A stretch of 64,000 nucleotides of DNA, taken from Morella rubra (lineage: Eukaryota > Streptophyta > Magnoliopsida > Fagales > Myricaceae). The notes beneath the pieces were generated by a model that did no database searches, had not been told where the DNA came from, and worked only from the letters and a program-made list of their open reading frames with translations. Positions within the stretch are counted from its first letter, which is position 1, and each line of letters opens with the position of its first letter. The translations under genes were made by a program, and so were the position numbers. The DNA lies in NCBI GenBank assembly GCA_003952965.2, contig CM025854.1, positions 8,862,650 to 8,926,649 on the forward strand. The letters run 5' to 3'. Positions 10,650 to 23,960 of the stretch are shown here, one piece after another.

Positions 10650-12321
10650 TAGATAAAACATCTCTAATACAACACTCTCAACCTTATAAACCATCAAATA
10701 GTCGTAATATAAAAATCTGGACAACTCCTAATACATCATTTATTCATCTAATCTACAAATATTTTCAATAGATACTCAATTATAAAAATTTCAGCATCTC
10801 TCAGAACCTATATTCACTAGTTCAACCATAATTTTCTGTCAATTCGAAAATCATAGTCTAGGAATTAAAAAAATCATAATTTTCTTTCATGGTTGCATCT
10901 AGCCGTTTGCAGGTCAATTTGGTGGTTCATTTTGTTAACTATGGACCAATGGACAAAAATGTTTGATGATCATTTCTATCCATTTGTATCTGTTGGTGTC
11001 AACTAGGGGTATCAAATTTACTTTTAGTATTGGACCATAATTTTTTCATCTTATTGGTGCCTAGGAAAGAAATAAACCTCATGTGGCTTGTATCATTATT
11101 TACCCTGGTGAGGTTAGGTTGACACTTTTACAAATGGAAACAACATAATGCAAGGAAACAAATGTGAGCAAAGACATTTATATATGTAAAATTTAACAAT
11201 CAAAAAGCTTTCCCCAAACTTCTTGAGGAACTAAAACATCGTCAATTGGTCTTATGACCATGGGAATAAAATTGAAGAAACAGATAGATGCTAACAAATT
11301 AACCATCACTTGAAGACAACACAATCTTGACAAAATCTATAGAAAACAAAATAAATTATAAAAATAACATAGGATATCACATGTGCTGGCCACAATAATC
11401 TAACATGAGAACCCCATGGGACCATATAATGTCGGCCACCGTTGTAAACAACAATAAAATAATTACTTTTTTTAATAATAGAGCACAATCAAAAGTGCAA
11501 ACAAATCCATATAAATAGCCTAGGGTTTCAACCTCATACAAGCAATCAAAAGTGGAAACATCCCTTACTCGGCAAGCATCAAGAAGTTAAGAACCATGTG
11601 TCAAAAATTCAAAAAAGTAAGCACAAGGTAAACACTTCATTTAGCCTAATTAAGCCATTCGGAATCATGAAAACAAGGTAGGGAAAAGAAATAGAACATC
11701 GATTAAGGTTATACCATCTACAACCTTCGAAATCTCCAATGTTGGCCTCCTCTAGGGCTTCTTTCAAAGCACAATTAGGTAATCAAAATCTTCAAACACG
11801 AGCCATTCTCTACGGCACAATTGAGGGGTCAAGGGTGGTTCAACAACAATTGGGTTCAATGGACTTTCTGGTTGAAGGCAATCGATAAGTGTTTGAGCAT
11901 TTCTAGTTTAGGGTTCAAGAGCAATCGGGTAAGTGTCGACATAAAAGGGAATAAAGGGGTAGTTGGGGTCATTGGGTGTCACTTACGAATGGTATTTTGG
12001 GTAAGACGGGTGAGTGTGGAACATGTGCGATGCACGTAAGGAAGAATTCTGTCAGATTTGGATGGGGGGTGAACATTGATAATTTTCAAAACATAGAGAA
12101 CGTAAATTGCAATTTTTATAGTTAAGGGCGACTTTGAAATTGCCCTATAGTTAGGGGGCGAACAATGACATTACTCCATTATATTATGTGTTCTATAAGT
12201 TTCAAAAAAAATTCCTTTGCAAAAATTAGGTTAAGCTAAGTCTGCTATATACTTGTAGAGTTGAGCTTATGCAGCTGGCATTAGTCCCCTCCGTGGAGCA
12301 TTCGGGACGTGACAACCCAAT
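10650..12321. other. Gene-free AT-rich stretch
   Basis: No coding region, RNA gene or transposon end could be supported here. Short open frames at 11306-11488 and 11821-12039 show no recognisable family. Confidence 0.6.
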
Positions 12322-14061
12322 TAGGGCTGTTCACCGGTACCGGCGGTGTGCCGGTTAACCGGCACCGCACCGGTATCGGAACTGGTCACCGCTCCCCGCT
12401 TAGTAGCGGGGGCGGGACCGGTTGCCATTTTCACCAAGTAGCGGTGAAAATAGCAGTCCACCGCTAGGCGGTTCCCCGCCACCACCGTTTTTTTTTTAAA
12501 TAAAAGGCCGGTGAGAGAGAGAGATAGAGAAAAGAGAGAGGGAGAGAGAGAGGAGAAGAGAGGTGCGGGGAGAGAGACAGAGAGGTGAAAGAGAGAGAGG
12601 GAGGTGAAATGTGAAATTGAGGGAGAGAGAGAGGAGGATAGTAGCAAAATAATTAACAATTCCTTAAAAATTAACAATAATTCCTAAAAATTCTCTCCCT
12701 ATTACTCTAACAAATTAACAATTCCTAATTTACATCTAAAGTTATTCCAACAAATTAATAATTTCTTAATTTACATCTAAAGTCAAATTTAAATTCAAAA
12801 AAGACAATTCAACGTAATTAACTTTGAATTGAAAAATCGCCTAAAAAATCTCTCTTAATTTGCATTTAAAGAGAGGTGAGAGAGAGAGGAGAAGAGGGAG
12901 AGTTCGAGAGAGGGAGAGTTCAAGAGAGAAAGGGGAGGAAAATAGAAAAATAATCATTATTCTTAAAAATTCTCTCTCTATCACTCCAACAAATTAACAA
13001 TTTCCTAATTTGCATCTAAATTCAAATTCAAATTCAAAAAAGACAACTCAACATAATTAATTTTGAATTAAAAAATCACCTAAAAATTCTCTCTCTTAAT
13101 TTGCATTTAAAAAGAGGTGAGAGAGAAAGGAGGAGAGGGAGAGCTCGAGAGAGGGATAGTGGGAGAAATATATTTGGTAATTGATATATTTGGAAAATCA
13201 TCAATGTGAATTTAATTTCCTGGGAGAGAGATATTTTTTAATTAAAATTCAAAATTATCTCTTAATTTGCATTTAAAGTCTTTTTATTTCATAGTTGATA
13301 TATTTAGAAAATCATTAATGAGAATTTAATTTTGTTAACTGAGCTTTTTATTTCGTGAAGCATTTTATTTTGTAATTGATCATGATGAATTAGGAAATCT
13401 AGATCTTTTTGTTTAGTAATTGGTCCTAATATATTTAAAAAGATATGAGCTAGTTTAGCAATTAAGATTTTAGAAGATTTTAAACTAGGTAATTTTTAAA
13501 CATATAATTTAGGTTGTTTTCTCTCATTCTCTACTGTTCTATCTCTCCTCCTCAATCCTCACGTCACTTTCAATCTTTCACCCTCCCCTCTTCTCTCTCA
13601 CAGACTCACGCATACCGCCGCCTCCCACAGCTGCTTCGCCATACCCCTACCACCGTCTCTCTTTCCCCTTCCCAATCTCTCTCTCTTTCAACTCTCATAT
13701 CTGTCTCTCCCTCTCCCTCTCATAGCTGCTCTGCCTCCCACAGCTGCCACCTGCCGCCGTGCAACAGCTGCTTCTCCTGCCAGTAAAGCCTCTGTATCTC
13801 TCTCCCTCTCTGTCTCTCTCTCTACACAAATGCCCAAATTGCGGCCCAAACAGCCGAAAAAAGTGGCCCAAACGGCCCAAAAAATAGGCCCAATGGTGAG
13901 CGGTTAACCGCTACTGCCACTGGTAGCATCGCCACCGTTGGGCACCGATAATCGGTATTACCGGTACCGGTACCCGTGGGAGAATTTTGAACACCGCCCA
14001 AGGTAGTGATGGTGGCGGTGGGGGGCCTAACCGCCATCGTCACTGCGGATGCATAGCCCTA
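12322..14061. mobile_element. Non-autonomous hAT (Ac/Ds-like) transposon with target-site duplication
   Basis: The left end reads TAGGGCTGTTCACCGG; the right end, reverse complemented, reads TAGGGCTATGCATCCG. The flanking octamers are AACCCAAT (12314-12321) and ATCCCAAT (14062-14069), a 7/8 match as expected for the 8-bp hAT duplication. Both subterminal regions are rich in CCGGTACCGG- and GGTTAACCG-type palindromes, typical of hAT subterminal binding arrays. The 1.7-kb interior contains GA/CT microsatellites and AT-rich DNA, with no transposase (no BED finger, no hAT dimerisation motif). It would need transposase from elsewhere. Confidence 0.75.
12510..13840. repeat. GA/CT-rich microsatellite blocks inside the hAT element
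   Basis: Impure (GA)n runs lie at about 12510-12640, 12870-12950 and 13110-13160, and complementary (CT)n-type runs at 13515-13830. Short open frames across them (for example 13514-13786) are low-complexity and not credible genes. Confidence 0.7.
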
Positions 14062-14677
14062 ATCCCAATACTCAAAAGCAAACTCAAAGGCAACCGTAGA
14101 GATAAGAGTAAAACCACATCAAAACCAAACATAACATGCTATGTGTACAAATTTAATAAAATAAATTGCTGGCCTTTAGGGAAATTTCTGCTATAAGTTC
14201 TCAAGTGTAACTTTTCTTGCTTTTAATAAAGTGTTTCTTGATTAAAAAATTAAAAAATAATTTAATATATATATTTGATTTGTAGCGATTTGGCCTAAAA
14301 AATTTTAAGTCAGCATTTTTCTTTCGTTAGATAACAGAGAATGAATGGATGGATTAATTTGTCGAAATTAAAACGAAACAAATTAATTTGTCATAAATCA
14401 TAATTAGATGGATGTGAAACTAAGACAAAAAAAAAAAAAAGAAAAAAGAAAATAAAATAGTGCAGGACGAAAATGCTGGGAGGGATCCAATGGATGGATC
14501 AAATGATTCCACGAATGGAGTTGGACGCAGCCCATGAACGGAACTCCCATTTTATGTGGCCGGTCTCACAGACTTGTCATTTTTTTTCCTTTTTTTTTTT
14601 TTAAATCTCGCAGACTTGAATTTGAACATGTGAAAAAGTCACCTCGTGGGTGCACCAGACTTGTCTGCACTCTGCAG

Positions 14678-14691
14678 GTTGACAAGTCAAC
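14678..14691. promoter_or_regulatory. Palindromic double W-box
   Basis: GTTGACAAGTCAAC is a perfect 14-bp inverted repeat holding two TTGAC cores in opposite orientation. W-boxes are WRKY-factor sites common in wound and defence promoters. It lies about 430 bp upstream of the OPR3-like start codon. Function is inferred from motif and position. Confidence 0.45.
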
Positions 14692-14756
14692 ATCGTGCTA
14701 TGCATTTAAGGGAGCAGTCAATAAACTAGTCAAACGTAATCCGTGACATATTTCCA

Positions 14757-14762
14757 CACGTG
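14757..14762. promoter_or_regulatory. G-box CACGTG
   Basis: A CACGTG core lies about 355 bp upstream of the OPR3-like ATG. G-boxes bind bHLH factors such as MYC2, the jasmonate-response activator, which would fit feedback induction of a jasmonate biosynthesis gene. Based on motif and position only. Confidence 0.45.
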
Positions 14763-15117
14763 ACACCCTGATCCATGCCACAATATACAGCAAAATTAGA
14801 AATAACCCACATTGATCGCAAGGCGGCCGTGGCACACCTAACCTAACTCATCCGATGCGTCCAGCCACACCTTATGACATCCTCCCTACCGACCAACTAT
14901 GCTACTAATATTTTCAACTTTTTTTTCCTTGTCGTACTCGAATGTCGGAGAATTCCACTATTATTTGTATGTAACATAAGTTCTTCCCTGCCTAGAAAAA
15001 AAAGAAAAAAAACATAAGCTCTTCTCTGTCGTTTGATTTCTGCATCTTCTGGCTTCGTCTGCTACAGGAAGTGGTAGATCATCGTCATCAATCCGATCAG
15101 TACTCTTCTTTGCAGTA

Positions 15118-18184
<3,067 letters not shown>

Positions 18185-18593
18185 TTTATTTAATTTTGTT
18201 ACCTAAAGAGAATATAGACATGGCTGTTAATTATAAAGTCATGTATGTAGACTGTAAAGTCATATAAGTAATCAGTCGCTGCCGTAACTCTCACGCTCAC
18301 ACGCATCTTCACACCAAAACTTGTGATTGTTTTCTTATATGAATCTGGCTCTTGTTTCCTTGTATGTAATGGATATAGGTGTATGATACTTCCTTGTTGG
18401 TCTGCACTGATCATATATGATATCCCAAGTGTCAAAGAAAATTTGTGGATTGTTGTCCTCTATGTTAGACACACGATTGTGTTGTCACAAGGTTCCTTTT
18501 GGAACTAATTTATTATACGAGAATTAGTTTCTGTGGGTTTTTTTTTTGGCCTTTGGTAATGTATTTGGGAACTCGAAACAAAGGAATTCAATC
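18185..18593. other. Intergenic space between convergent genes
   Basis: About 410 bp separate the two tail-to-tail host genes and should contain both polyadenylation regions. No other gene was seen; a T run lies at about 18539-18548. Confidence 0.6.
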
Positions 18594-19628
18594 TCAACCT
18601 GCAGGAGTAAATACAGGATAAACAGGTTCCTTGCGGGGATAGAAAAGTCCAAAGTTCTGCTCTACGCCCTCAGGTTTTTGATTCTCATTGAACATGGCAA
18701 AAATGTACCCTTCTATGGTGATGTTTGGTCTTTTTGGTGTGCCCTGCTTCTGCGCGATATGCTTAACGAAGTTCCGATTGTACGTCGCTGCGAGTGCTGG
18801 AGTCGTGAAGTTCCCATTCCCAGCAGAAGGCCATCCGCTCTCGGACACCACCACACTCACATTAGTCACACCTACTCTTTCCATGGCCGAGTAAAAAGCA
18901 TCAACCATGGCATCAAACAGGTTCGAATAGCCCCACTTCCCATCCCGGACCACAACCTCTGTGGCCGCAAATTGTGCATAGTCCAACCGAACGTTTACTG
19001 GGTCTGAGACATGGGCAAAGTAAGGATACACATTGATCATGAGTGGTGATTGGTGAGCAGATAGGAATTGGAGAATGCCTGCTATATCCCTGCTTGCGTC
19101 AACCGAGAATGCACCAGCCGAAGGTGGATAAGAAACCCTCAAGGCATTTGCTGGCACCACTGTGGTCACCCTGATCCCAGTCAGATTCTTGGCAACAAGC
19201 ATGTTCTGGAGAGACTTCATTACAGGCAACACATAGATGCCCAAGTCTCCAGGGACAACCTCGTTGCCAACAGCAATATAATCGAACTCAACGTCATTAA
19301 GGTGAGGCTGCACATGGGCTGCAAACCACAAGTCTACTACTGCCGGGCTGGCTGCCAGGCCCTGTAAATCTTCATTTCGTATGCCCAAGGTTACAAGAAT
19401 GTGTCTTCCTCTTAGCGCTTCCAGTGCTGGGAGATTCGGATCGTAGAGCCTGGTTCTGGTAATTCCGTATTTCTTGAAGAGTTCAACTACTTCAGTAGAG
19501 GGAGGTAGATCATTCCCTAACAGTCCGTAGCAAACACCGATTTCAAGGGGAGTTTTCGCCATAACAAATCGATTGTGATCAATGGCAGCCATAGCCGACA
19601 GAAGGAACATAATCCAAAAAAGCGCCAT
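18594..19628 (-). CDS. Glucan endo-1,3-beta-glucosidase (GH17, PR-2 family)
   Basis: The 344-residue product starts MALFWIMFLLSAMAA, a secretion signal likely cut before the conserved IGVCYGLLGNDLPP that begins the mature GH17 barrel. The acid/base Glu is in YIAVGNEVVPGD and the nucleophile Glu in VVVSESGWPSAG; the barrel ends with MFNENQKPEG and NFGLFYP. It hydrolyses beta-1,3-glucan (callose or fungal walls) in the apoplast or vacuole. No C-terminal X8/CBM43 domain or GPI signal is present, so it is a short PR-2-type enzyme. The frame is open upstream to 19796, but a splice acceptor (AAAACAG) at 19648 and a donor at 19804 suggest a 158-bp 5'-UTR intron, so the ATG at 19628 is preferred. Confidence 0.9.
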   Translation of the reverse strand: MALFWIMFLLSAMAAIDHNRFVMAKTPLEIGVCYGLLGNDLPPSTEVVELFKKYGITRTRLYDPNLPALEALRGRHILVTLGIRNEDLQGLAASPAVVDLWFAAHVQPHLNDVEFDYIAVGNEVVPGDLGIYVLPVMKSLQNMLVAKNLTGIRVTTVVPANALRVSYPPSAGAFSVDASRDIAGILQFLSAHQSPLMINVYPYFAHVSDPVNVRLDYAQFAATEVVVRDGKWGYSNLFDAMVDAFYSAMERVGVTNVSVVVSESGWPSAGNGNFTTPALAATYNRNFVKHIAQKQGTPKRPNITIEGYIFAMFNENQKPEGVEQNFGLFYPRKEPVYPVFTPAG

Positions 19629-19646
19629 CGATTTTCCTCTGTTTCG

Positions 19647-19804
19647 CTGTTTTAACATATCAAAGATTATTGAAGAACGTCGTTTATAGATATCATAGAA
19701 TTGCATAAAATAGTTAAAAACGACGAAGAAAATAATAGAATTGCATGTCAAGAATAGGGGAAATGAAAACAATATTGAGACACTAAGAAGAAGCACTTAC
19801 TTAC
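19647..19804 (-). other. Candidate 5'-UTR intron of the glucanase gene
   Basis: On the minus strand GTAAGTAAG (from 19804) and TTAAAACAG (ending 19647) bound 158 bp of AT-rich sequence just ahead of the coding exon. The region between the donor and the TATA-like box has no ATG, which favours a non-coding first exon. Confidence 0.5.
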
Positions 19805-19871
19805 GGGTGCAATGAGGCAGGAAGAAAATAGGAGGGAGGACCTTCAATACAAAGGTCTGCCTCGTCTCGTA

Positions 19872-19884
19872 ATTATATATAAAT
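19872..19884 (-). promoter_or_regulatory. TATA box of the glucanase gene
   Basis: The minus strand reads TTTATATATAAT about 70-80 bp upstream of the proposed first-exon donor, in the expected position for the core promoter of the GH17 gene. Confidence 0.55.
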
Positions 19885-20071
19885 TTACATACCAGGGCCT
19901 TGGATTCTGTATTAATTAGGGGCGGTGTAAGAGATGTCATATGTAGCTACTCAATTAACACGATGAGTAGTGTACGTGTATCTGCCTACCTACCACTGCT
20001 ATCCATGCATGCATTAGAATTATCTCTTTTTTTTTTTTCTTTTTTTTTTTGTTTTTCTGAATCATTAGCAT

Positions 20072-20150
20072 TTTCTCTTGATGGGACAACCCACAAGTAA
20101 TTTTTGGGCATTATCTCTTGATTGAGACAACCCACAAGTAATTTTTGGCT
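20072..20150. repeat. Short tandem duplication, period about 40 bp
   Basis: TCTCTTGATGGGACAACCCA at 20074 and its near copy at 20114 each run into CACAAGTAATTTTTGG. Two imperfect copies. Confidence 0.85.
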
Positions 20151-20384
20151 GTTCTTCCTAACTTTTCATTTGAGCATTAAAATTTAAGATCCTTTACCTT
20201 TTTAATATTCCAATATCAGGATAAACATCTCTTAAAATCCAATATTTAGTAGAAAATTAAATACGTTAATTACAACTACATAGATAAGAAACCTTCAAGT
20301 AGGAAAAATAATTAAGGATTATAATTAATGAATGTTGCAATGGTAAGATCTAATCTGTCTAATTCAAAACAATATAAGGAAAAC

Positions 20385-22784
20385 TGTCACGCCCGTGCTA
20401 GTATTTATCCCTTCGGCTTGCATATAAGAATCGCATGCACACAAATTGGGGATTACCGCATGATAACTCTTAGGATAGCTCAATGCCCTCGAATTTACTT
20501 AGCGGAAGACTTGATTAAAAACGGTTATTTGTTAAAAGGAAGGTCGTCAAAAAATTTAGAATTTGTAAATCGATTAAGAAACTTGAACGAAAAATGTGAA
20601 ATCGCGTAAAATATTACATTGGGATAATTGCATTTTATTTAGAAAAATCTTAGTAACAACTTAGGTTGAAAACTGATTAATATTGAAAATGATTAAAACA
20701 TGATTAAAGAAAACTAATAAACTTGTGGAAATAAAGCAACATAAAGAAATACACATTATTCCTTTGAATAGAACGCGGTTTGATACAAAAAGGGCCATTC
20801 GAGAGGACTACAAAAGAATAGGCCTACGGTAACCAAAAGTGTGAGCTTCCTATAGCTCACCTAGCCTATACAACTGTGTTTCAGGATCAAAAACAGTTTG
20901 AAACACTGCTTGTCATAAGAACATAAAAGAAACAACTAAAGGGTTACAAAACAGACCCTGAATCCTACTCCTCATCCTCGTATTGTAGTAATATATCGCC
21001 CTGCTCAATAATAGAAAGAAAAATACAACAAAAATAAAAGGAGTGAGTCCTACTGATTTAGCAAGGTCGGGGAAGGGGACATGCTCAATCAATCATATAC
21101 TCATGCTTCGAGATTCATAACATAAGTACAATGATCCATAACATTTATTGCATAATAAAAATAGTGCAAGAAATGCGTGAAATGCACTTGCTTATCATTG
21201 GGGTTTCTTGAAGTATTCTCGGTGTTTGCTTTGTTCACCCCCAAAGTAGGGTTGTGCGTCCTTCCTCTTCTCGTGCGACTTGTCTCGTGCCACTTGCACT
21301 AGGATCCTTTCTGACGCCAAAGCGCCCCAGAAGGAGCCCACCCGCTCCCTGTAGTGAGGGGTTGCACTCTCCTAATGTGCTATGTACCGTCACCCTTTCT
21401 TTGGGAATCACCTCGCAGGCTTGGGGGTTCCTTACATTTGTTTTCCCTCACATGTCTTGAATGCAATTAATGCACGATCGTTATGGGCGTGTAAAAACAT
21501 CCAATCACATGATGACATAACTTAAGAGCATTAATCAATAAAATACTTGAAAATTTCAATGCATGAATAAATTCAAGTTTAAAAGCAAAGTCCGTACACT
21601 TAGTTATAATTCTTGATTAGCTCTTTATCTTATGGTTCTAAGTTAATAGATAATCTTTCTCCTTCGAATAAGAATTAATGAACTTTTCTTTTTAATACAA
21701 CTTAATAAAGAATTAAGCATATAATTCATCACTAAATATTAAATCTTCATTAAATCTTTGAATGAAGGCTTCTTGGGCCTCCTTAAACCTTATTGGGCTT
21801 ATCGCTAAGGTTTCAAAGCTTTCTGGATTTGTTTGGGGTTCATGGGCCTAAAGTCCAATTAGGCTGCTAAACGGGCTTTCTGATTTGAGTCCCTAAACCT
21901 ATACGGTTTGGACTCAAATTTGGGCTTCCCCATCTATTTTTTATTCTCTACACAGCCATAAAGTGAAATGCTGAAATTGCCATTAGAGGCCTCCAGGGGC
22001 ATTTTTGACCTTTCCTGGTCTCCGTTTGACTTGAAATTTGCTGAGACCTACTATGAACTTATACTACATGTCTGAAAATTTTCATGCAAAAATTCTAAGG
22101 GATTCTCAAAATCATTTTGGACAGCAAGTGTTATTCACCTAAAAACTTTAGTTTTCTCTTGCATGTGATATTTATGTGCTAATAATCCTTAAATCTATTG
22201 ATTTAAATCATCATAGTTGAAACAATAGGGTTGCAACATGATTAGAACATAGATCAGCAATAAAATCGCATGCAACATCTCAACTTTCTTCAAAATTGTT
22301 CAAAAAACACATGCATGATAATTTCACTTCACAACTTCATCTTAAGCTCTTTTGGCTTCATTTCTATGGCTTTGATCTGCCATTTTATCCACAAAATCCC
22401 TTCCATACCATTCGGCTAGCACCAAGAGCCTTTCATCACAATATTTCACAACCAATGCATGTAAAAGTCATCATAAAAGCAAGTACACTTACATACAACA
22501 AGTTTATCAAAGACCAAGGTCAACCTATGGCCTATTGGTCTTCAAAAATCAATTTTTAGCCACTGACCGTGGCTCTCTACAACACAAAATCGATATAGTT
22601 CATGTTTACTTCCATTTCTAACATGATATGTATGAAACTTCAAGAAAAAAATGCAAGATCTTCACATGCAACTATCGTCAACACTTTATCTCGTGATAGA
22701 AACTAGATCTAACATATTTTACATTGAATCTAACATGTATATCATAGATTCAATTTTGAAAGCAACCAAACAAGTCAAAACGTC
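20385..22784. repeat. Probable non-coding LTR-type repeat remnant
   Basis: TGTCACGCCC at 20385 resembles the start of many plant gypsy LTRs. The next 2.4 kb is non-coding, compositionally like LTR/retroelement DNA, and contains no supported open frame. No matching second LTR, primer site or pol motif was found, so the class and borders are uncertain. Confidence 0.25.
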
Positions 22785-22844
22785 ATATTTTTCCCCAAAA
22801 CAAAGAACACAAAATTACCCTTACCTCCACTTGATAGCAAGGTC

Positions 22845-23165
22845 TTTTTCTCCTTCTTCTTCCTCTTTTTCCTTCTCCTTTTCTCTCTTGGCCAAACCCC
22901 TCTCTTTCTCTCTCCTCCTTTCTCTTTTCTTTTCTTTCTTCTCTTCTCTTCTCTCTCTCTTGACTCACAGCAATGAGCATTGAGTCTTGGGTTCGATTAT
23001 TGTGCAAAGGGTTATTGTATGGGTGTGTGAGAGTTAATGGTTGAGATTAAAAAATGGACATCTGAAGGCTGAAAAAAGGACACATCATTTAACGAAGATT
23101 CAAGTTGGACCCGACCCATTTTACCCATTACCGACCCATTTTTAAAGACCAAACTCATTTTCAAA

Positions 23166-23202
<37 letters not shown>
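22845..23202. repeat. Pyrimidine-rich tract and (TC)n microsatellite
   Basis: A C/T-rich run spans about 22845-22965, and a clean (TC)n tract of roughly 35 bp spans about 23167-23202. Frames across it (such as 22783-23007 on the minus strand) are composition artefacts. Confidence 0.85.
22981..23202. repeat. Left arm of an 11-kb-spaced inverted repeat (partner 33803-33994)
   Basis: The reverse complement of this segment aligns along about 190-200 bp with 33803-33994. Both carry a GA run, TCTTTGAAAA, GGTAATGGGTAAAATGGG and CAATAACCCTTTGCACAATAA in order. The arms flank the FRS genes and the Mutator-like element. Confidence 0.8.
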
Positions 23203-23206
<4 letters not shown>

Positions 23207-23960
23207 ACAGGTATTAGATCGGGTCTTTTGCTCTTTGTCTTTGTGTTTGTCAATACAAGTCCATGACTGCAGACTTATATTGAACCTTATAATACATTTA
23301 TAAATATTAGATTGGTGGATAATTAGGTAATATTCTGTTAGGATCATATCTGTGGGGTCCATAAGTTATCTCATAGTTATTATTAATTATTTTTACTGTT
23401 AATTAGTTCCTTTAGGATAAACAAATTCATTTATTTTCCTCTCTCTTTGTCATCCGTTTCAAGAGCTTAGAAAATTAATTTTTCAGGTTCTTAATAGATT
23501 CATGGTATTTTAGCCCAAGTAAATGTGGCAAAACTTTTGCACTTTGTCTCATATAATCTAACTTATTGAATCCAAAGCAATTTATCAAAAAACAATCTAT
23601 ATGATCAAATTTGAGCTAAACAAATTGAGGTGTGTTTATGCTTTGTACTACCTTCTTGCAGTATTTCACTTTTTGCCCAAGGTTCTTTCAACATTTTTGG
23701 TTCTAGAGGCACTCTTTTTGATTTGACCATTTTTTTGAGGCTAATAGTACTTCGCACTCGAGATACATTCCTTTAAACTTTTTCCTTTCTGGGTAGTTCT
23801 TTCAAAATTTGATTTTGGATGCATTCATTCATATGAGATGAATGTTTTGGTCAAATAATTTGCAGGCTTGAAATCTCTTTGACAACGATAATAGTAATGA
23901 TACAAATGTCTTGTAGCTTTTACATGTCAGACGCAGAGTTTTGAATTAGAAGGGGACAAT
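23203..23960. other. AT-rich region upstream of FRS copy A
   Basis: No gene or transposon end was recognised; it may include the promoter of the FRS-like gene. Confidence 0.5.

Larger units (their letters stand above)
14062..15117. other. Intergenic region upstream of the OPR3-like gene
   Basis: No gene was seen. It has A-rich and T-rich runs (about 14427-14460 and 14580-14605) and candidate regulatory motifs listed separately. Frames such as 14534-14746 have no recognisable family. Confidence 0.6.

Noticed and set aside
12321..12677. Minus-strand 118-residue frame with SLSLSL runs
   Set aside because: Translation of GA/CT microsatellites in the hAT element.
13514..13786. 90-residue Ser/Pro-rich frame
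   Set aside because: CT-rich low-complexity DNA; no promoter or family signal.
18546..19007. Plus-strand 153-residue frame
   Set aside because: It is the antisense shadow of the GH17 glucanase exon.
22783..23007. Arg/Glu/Lys-rich minus-strand frame
   Set aside because: Produced by the pyrimidine tract; also overlaps the inverted-repeat arm.
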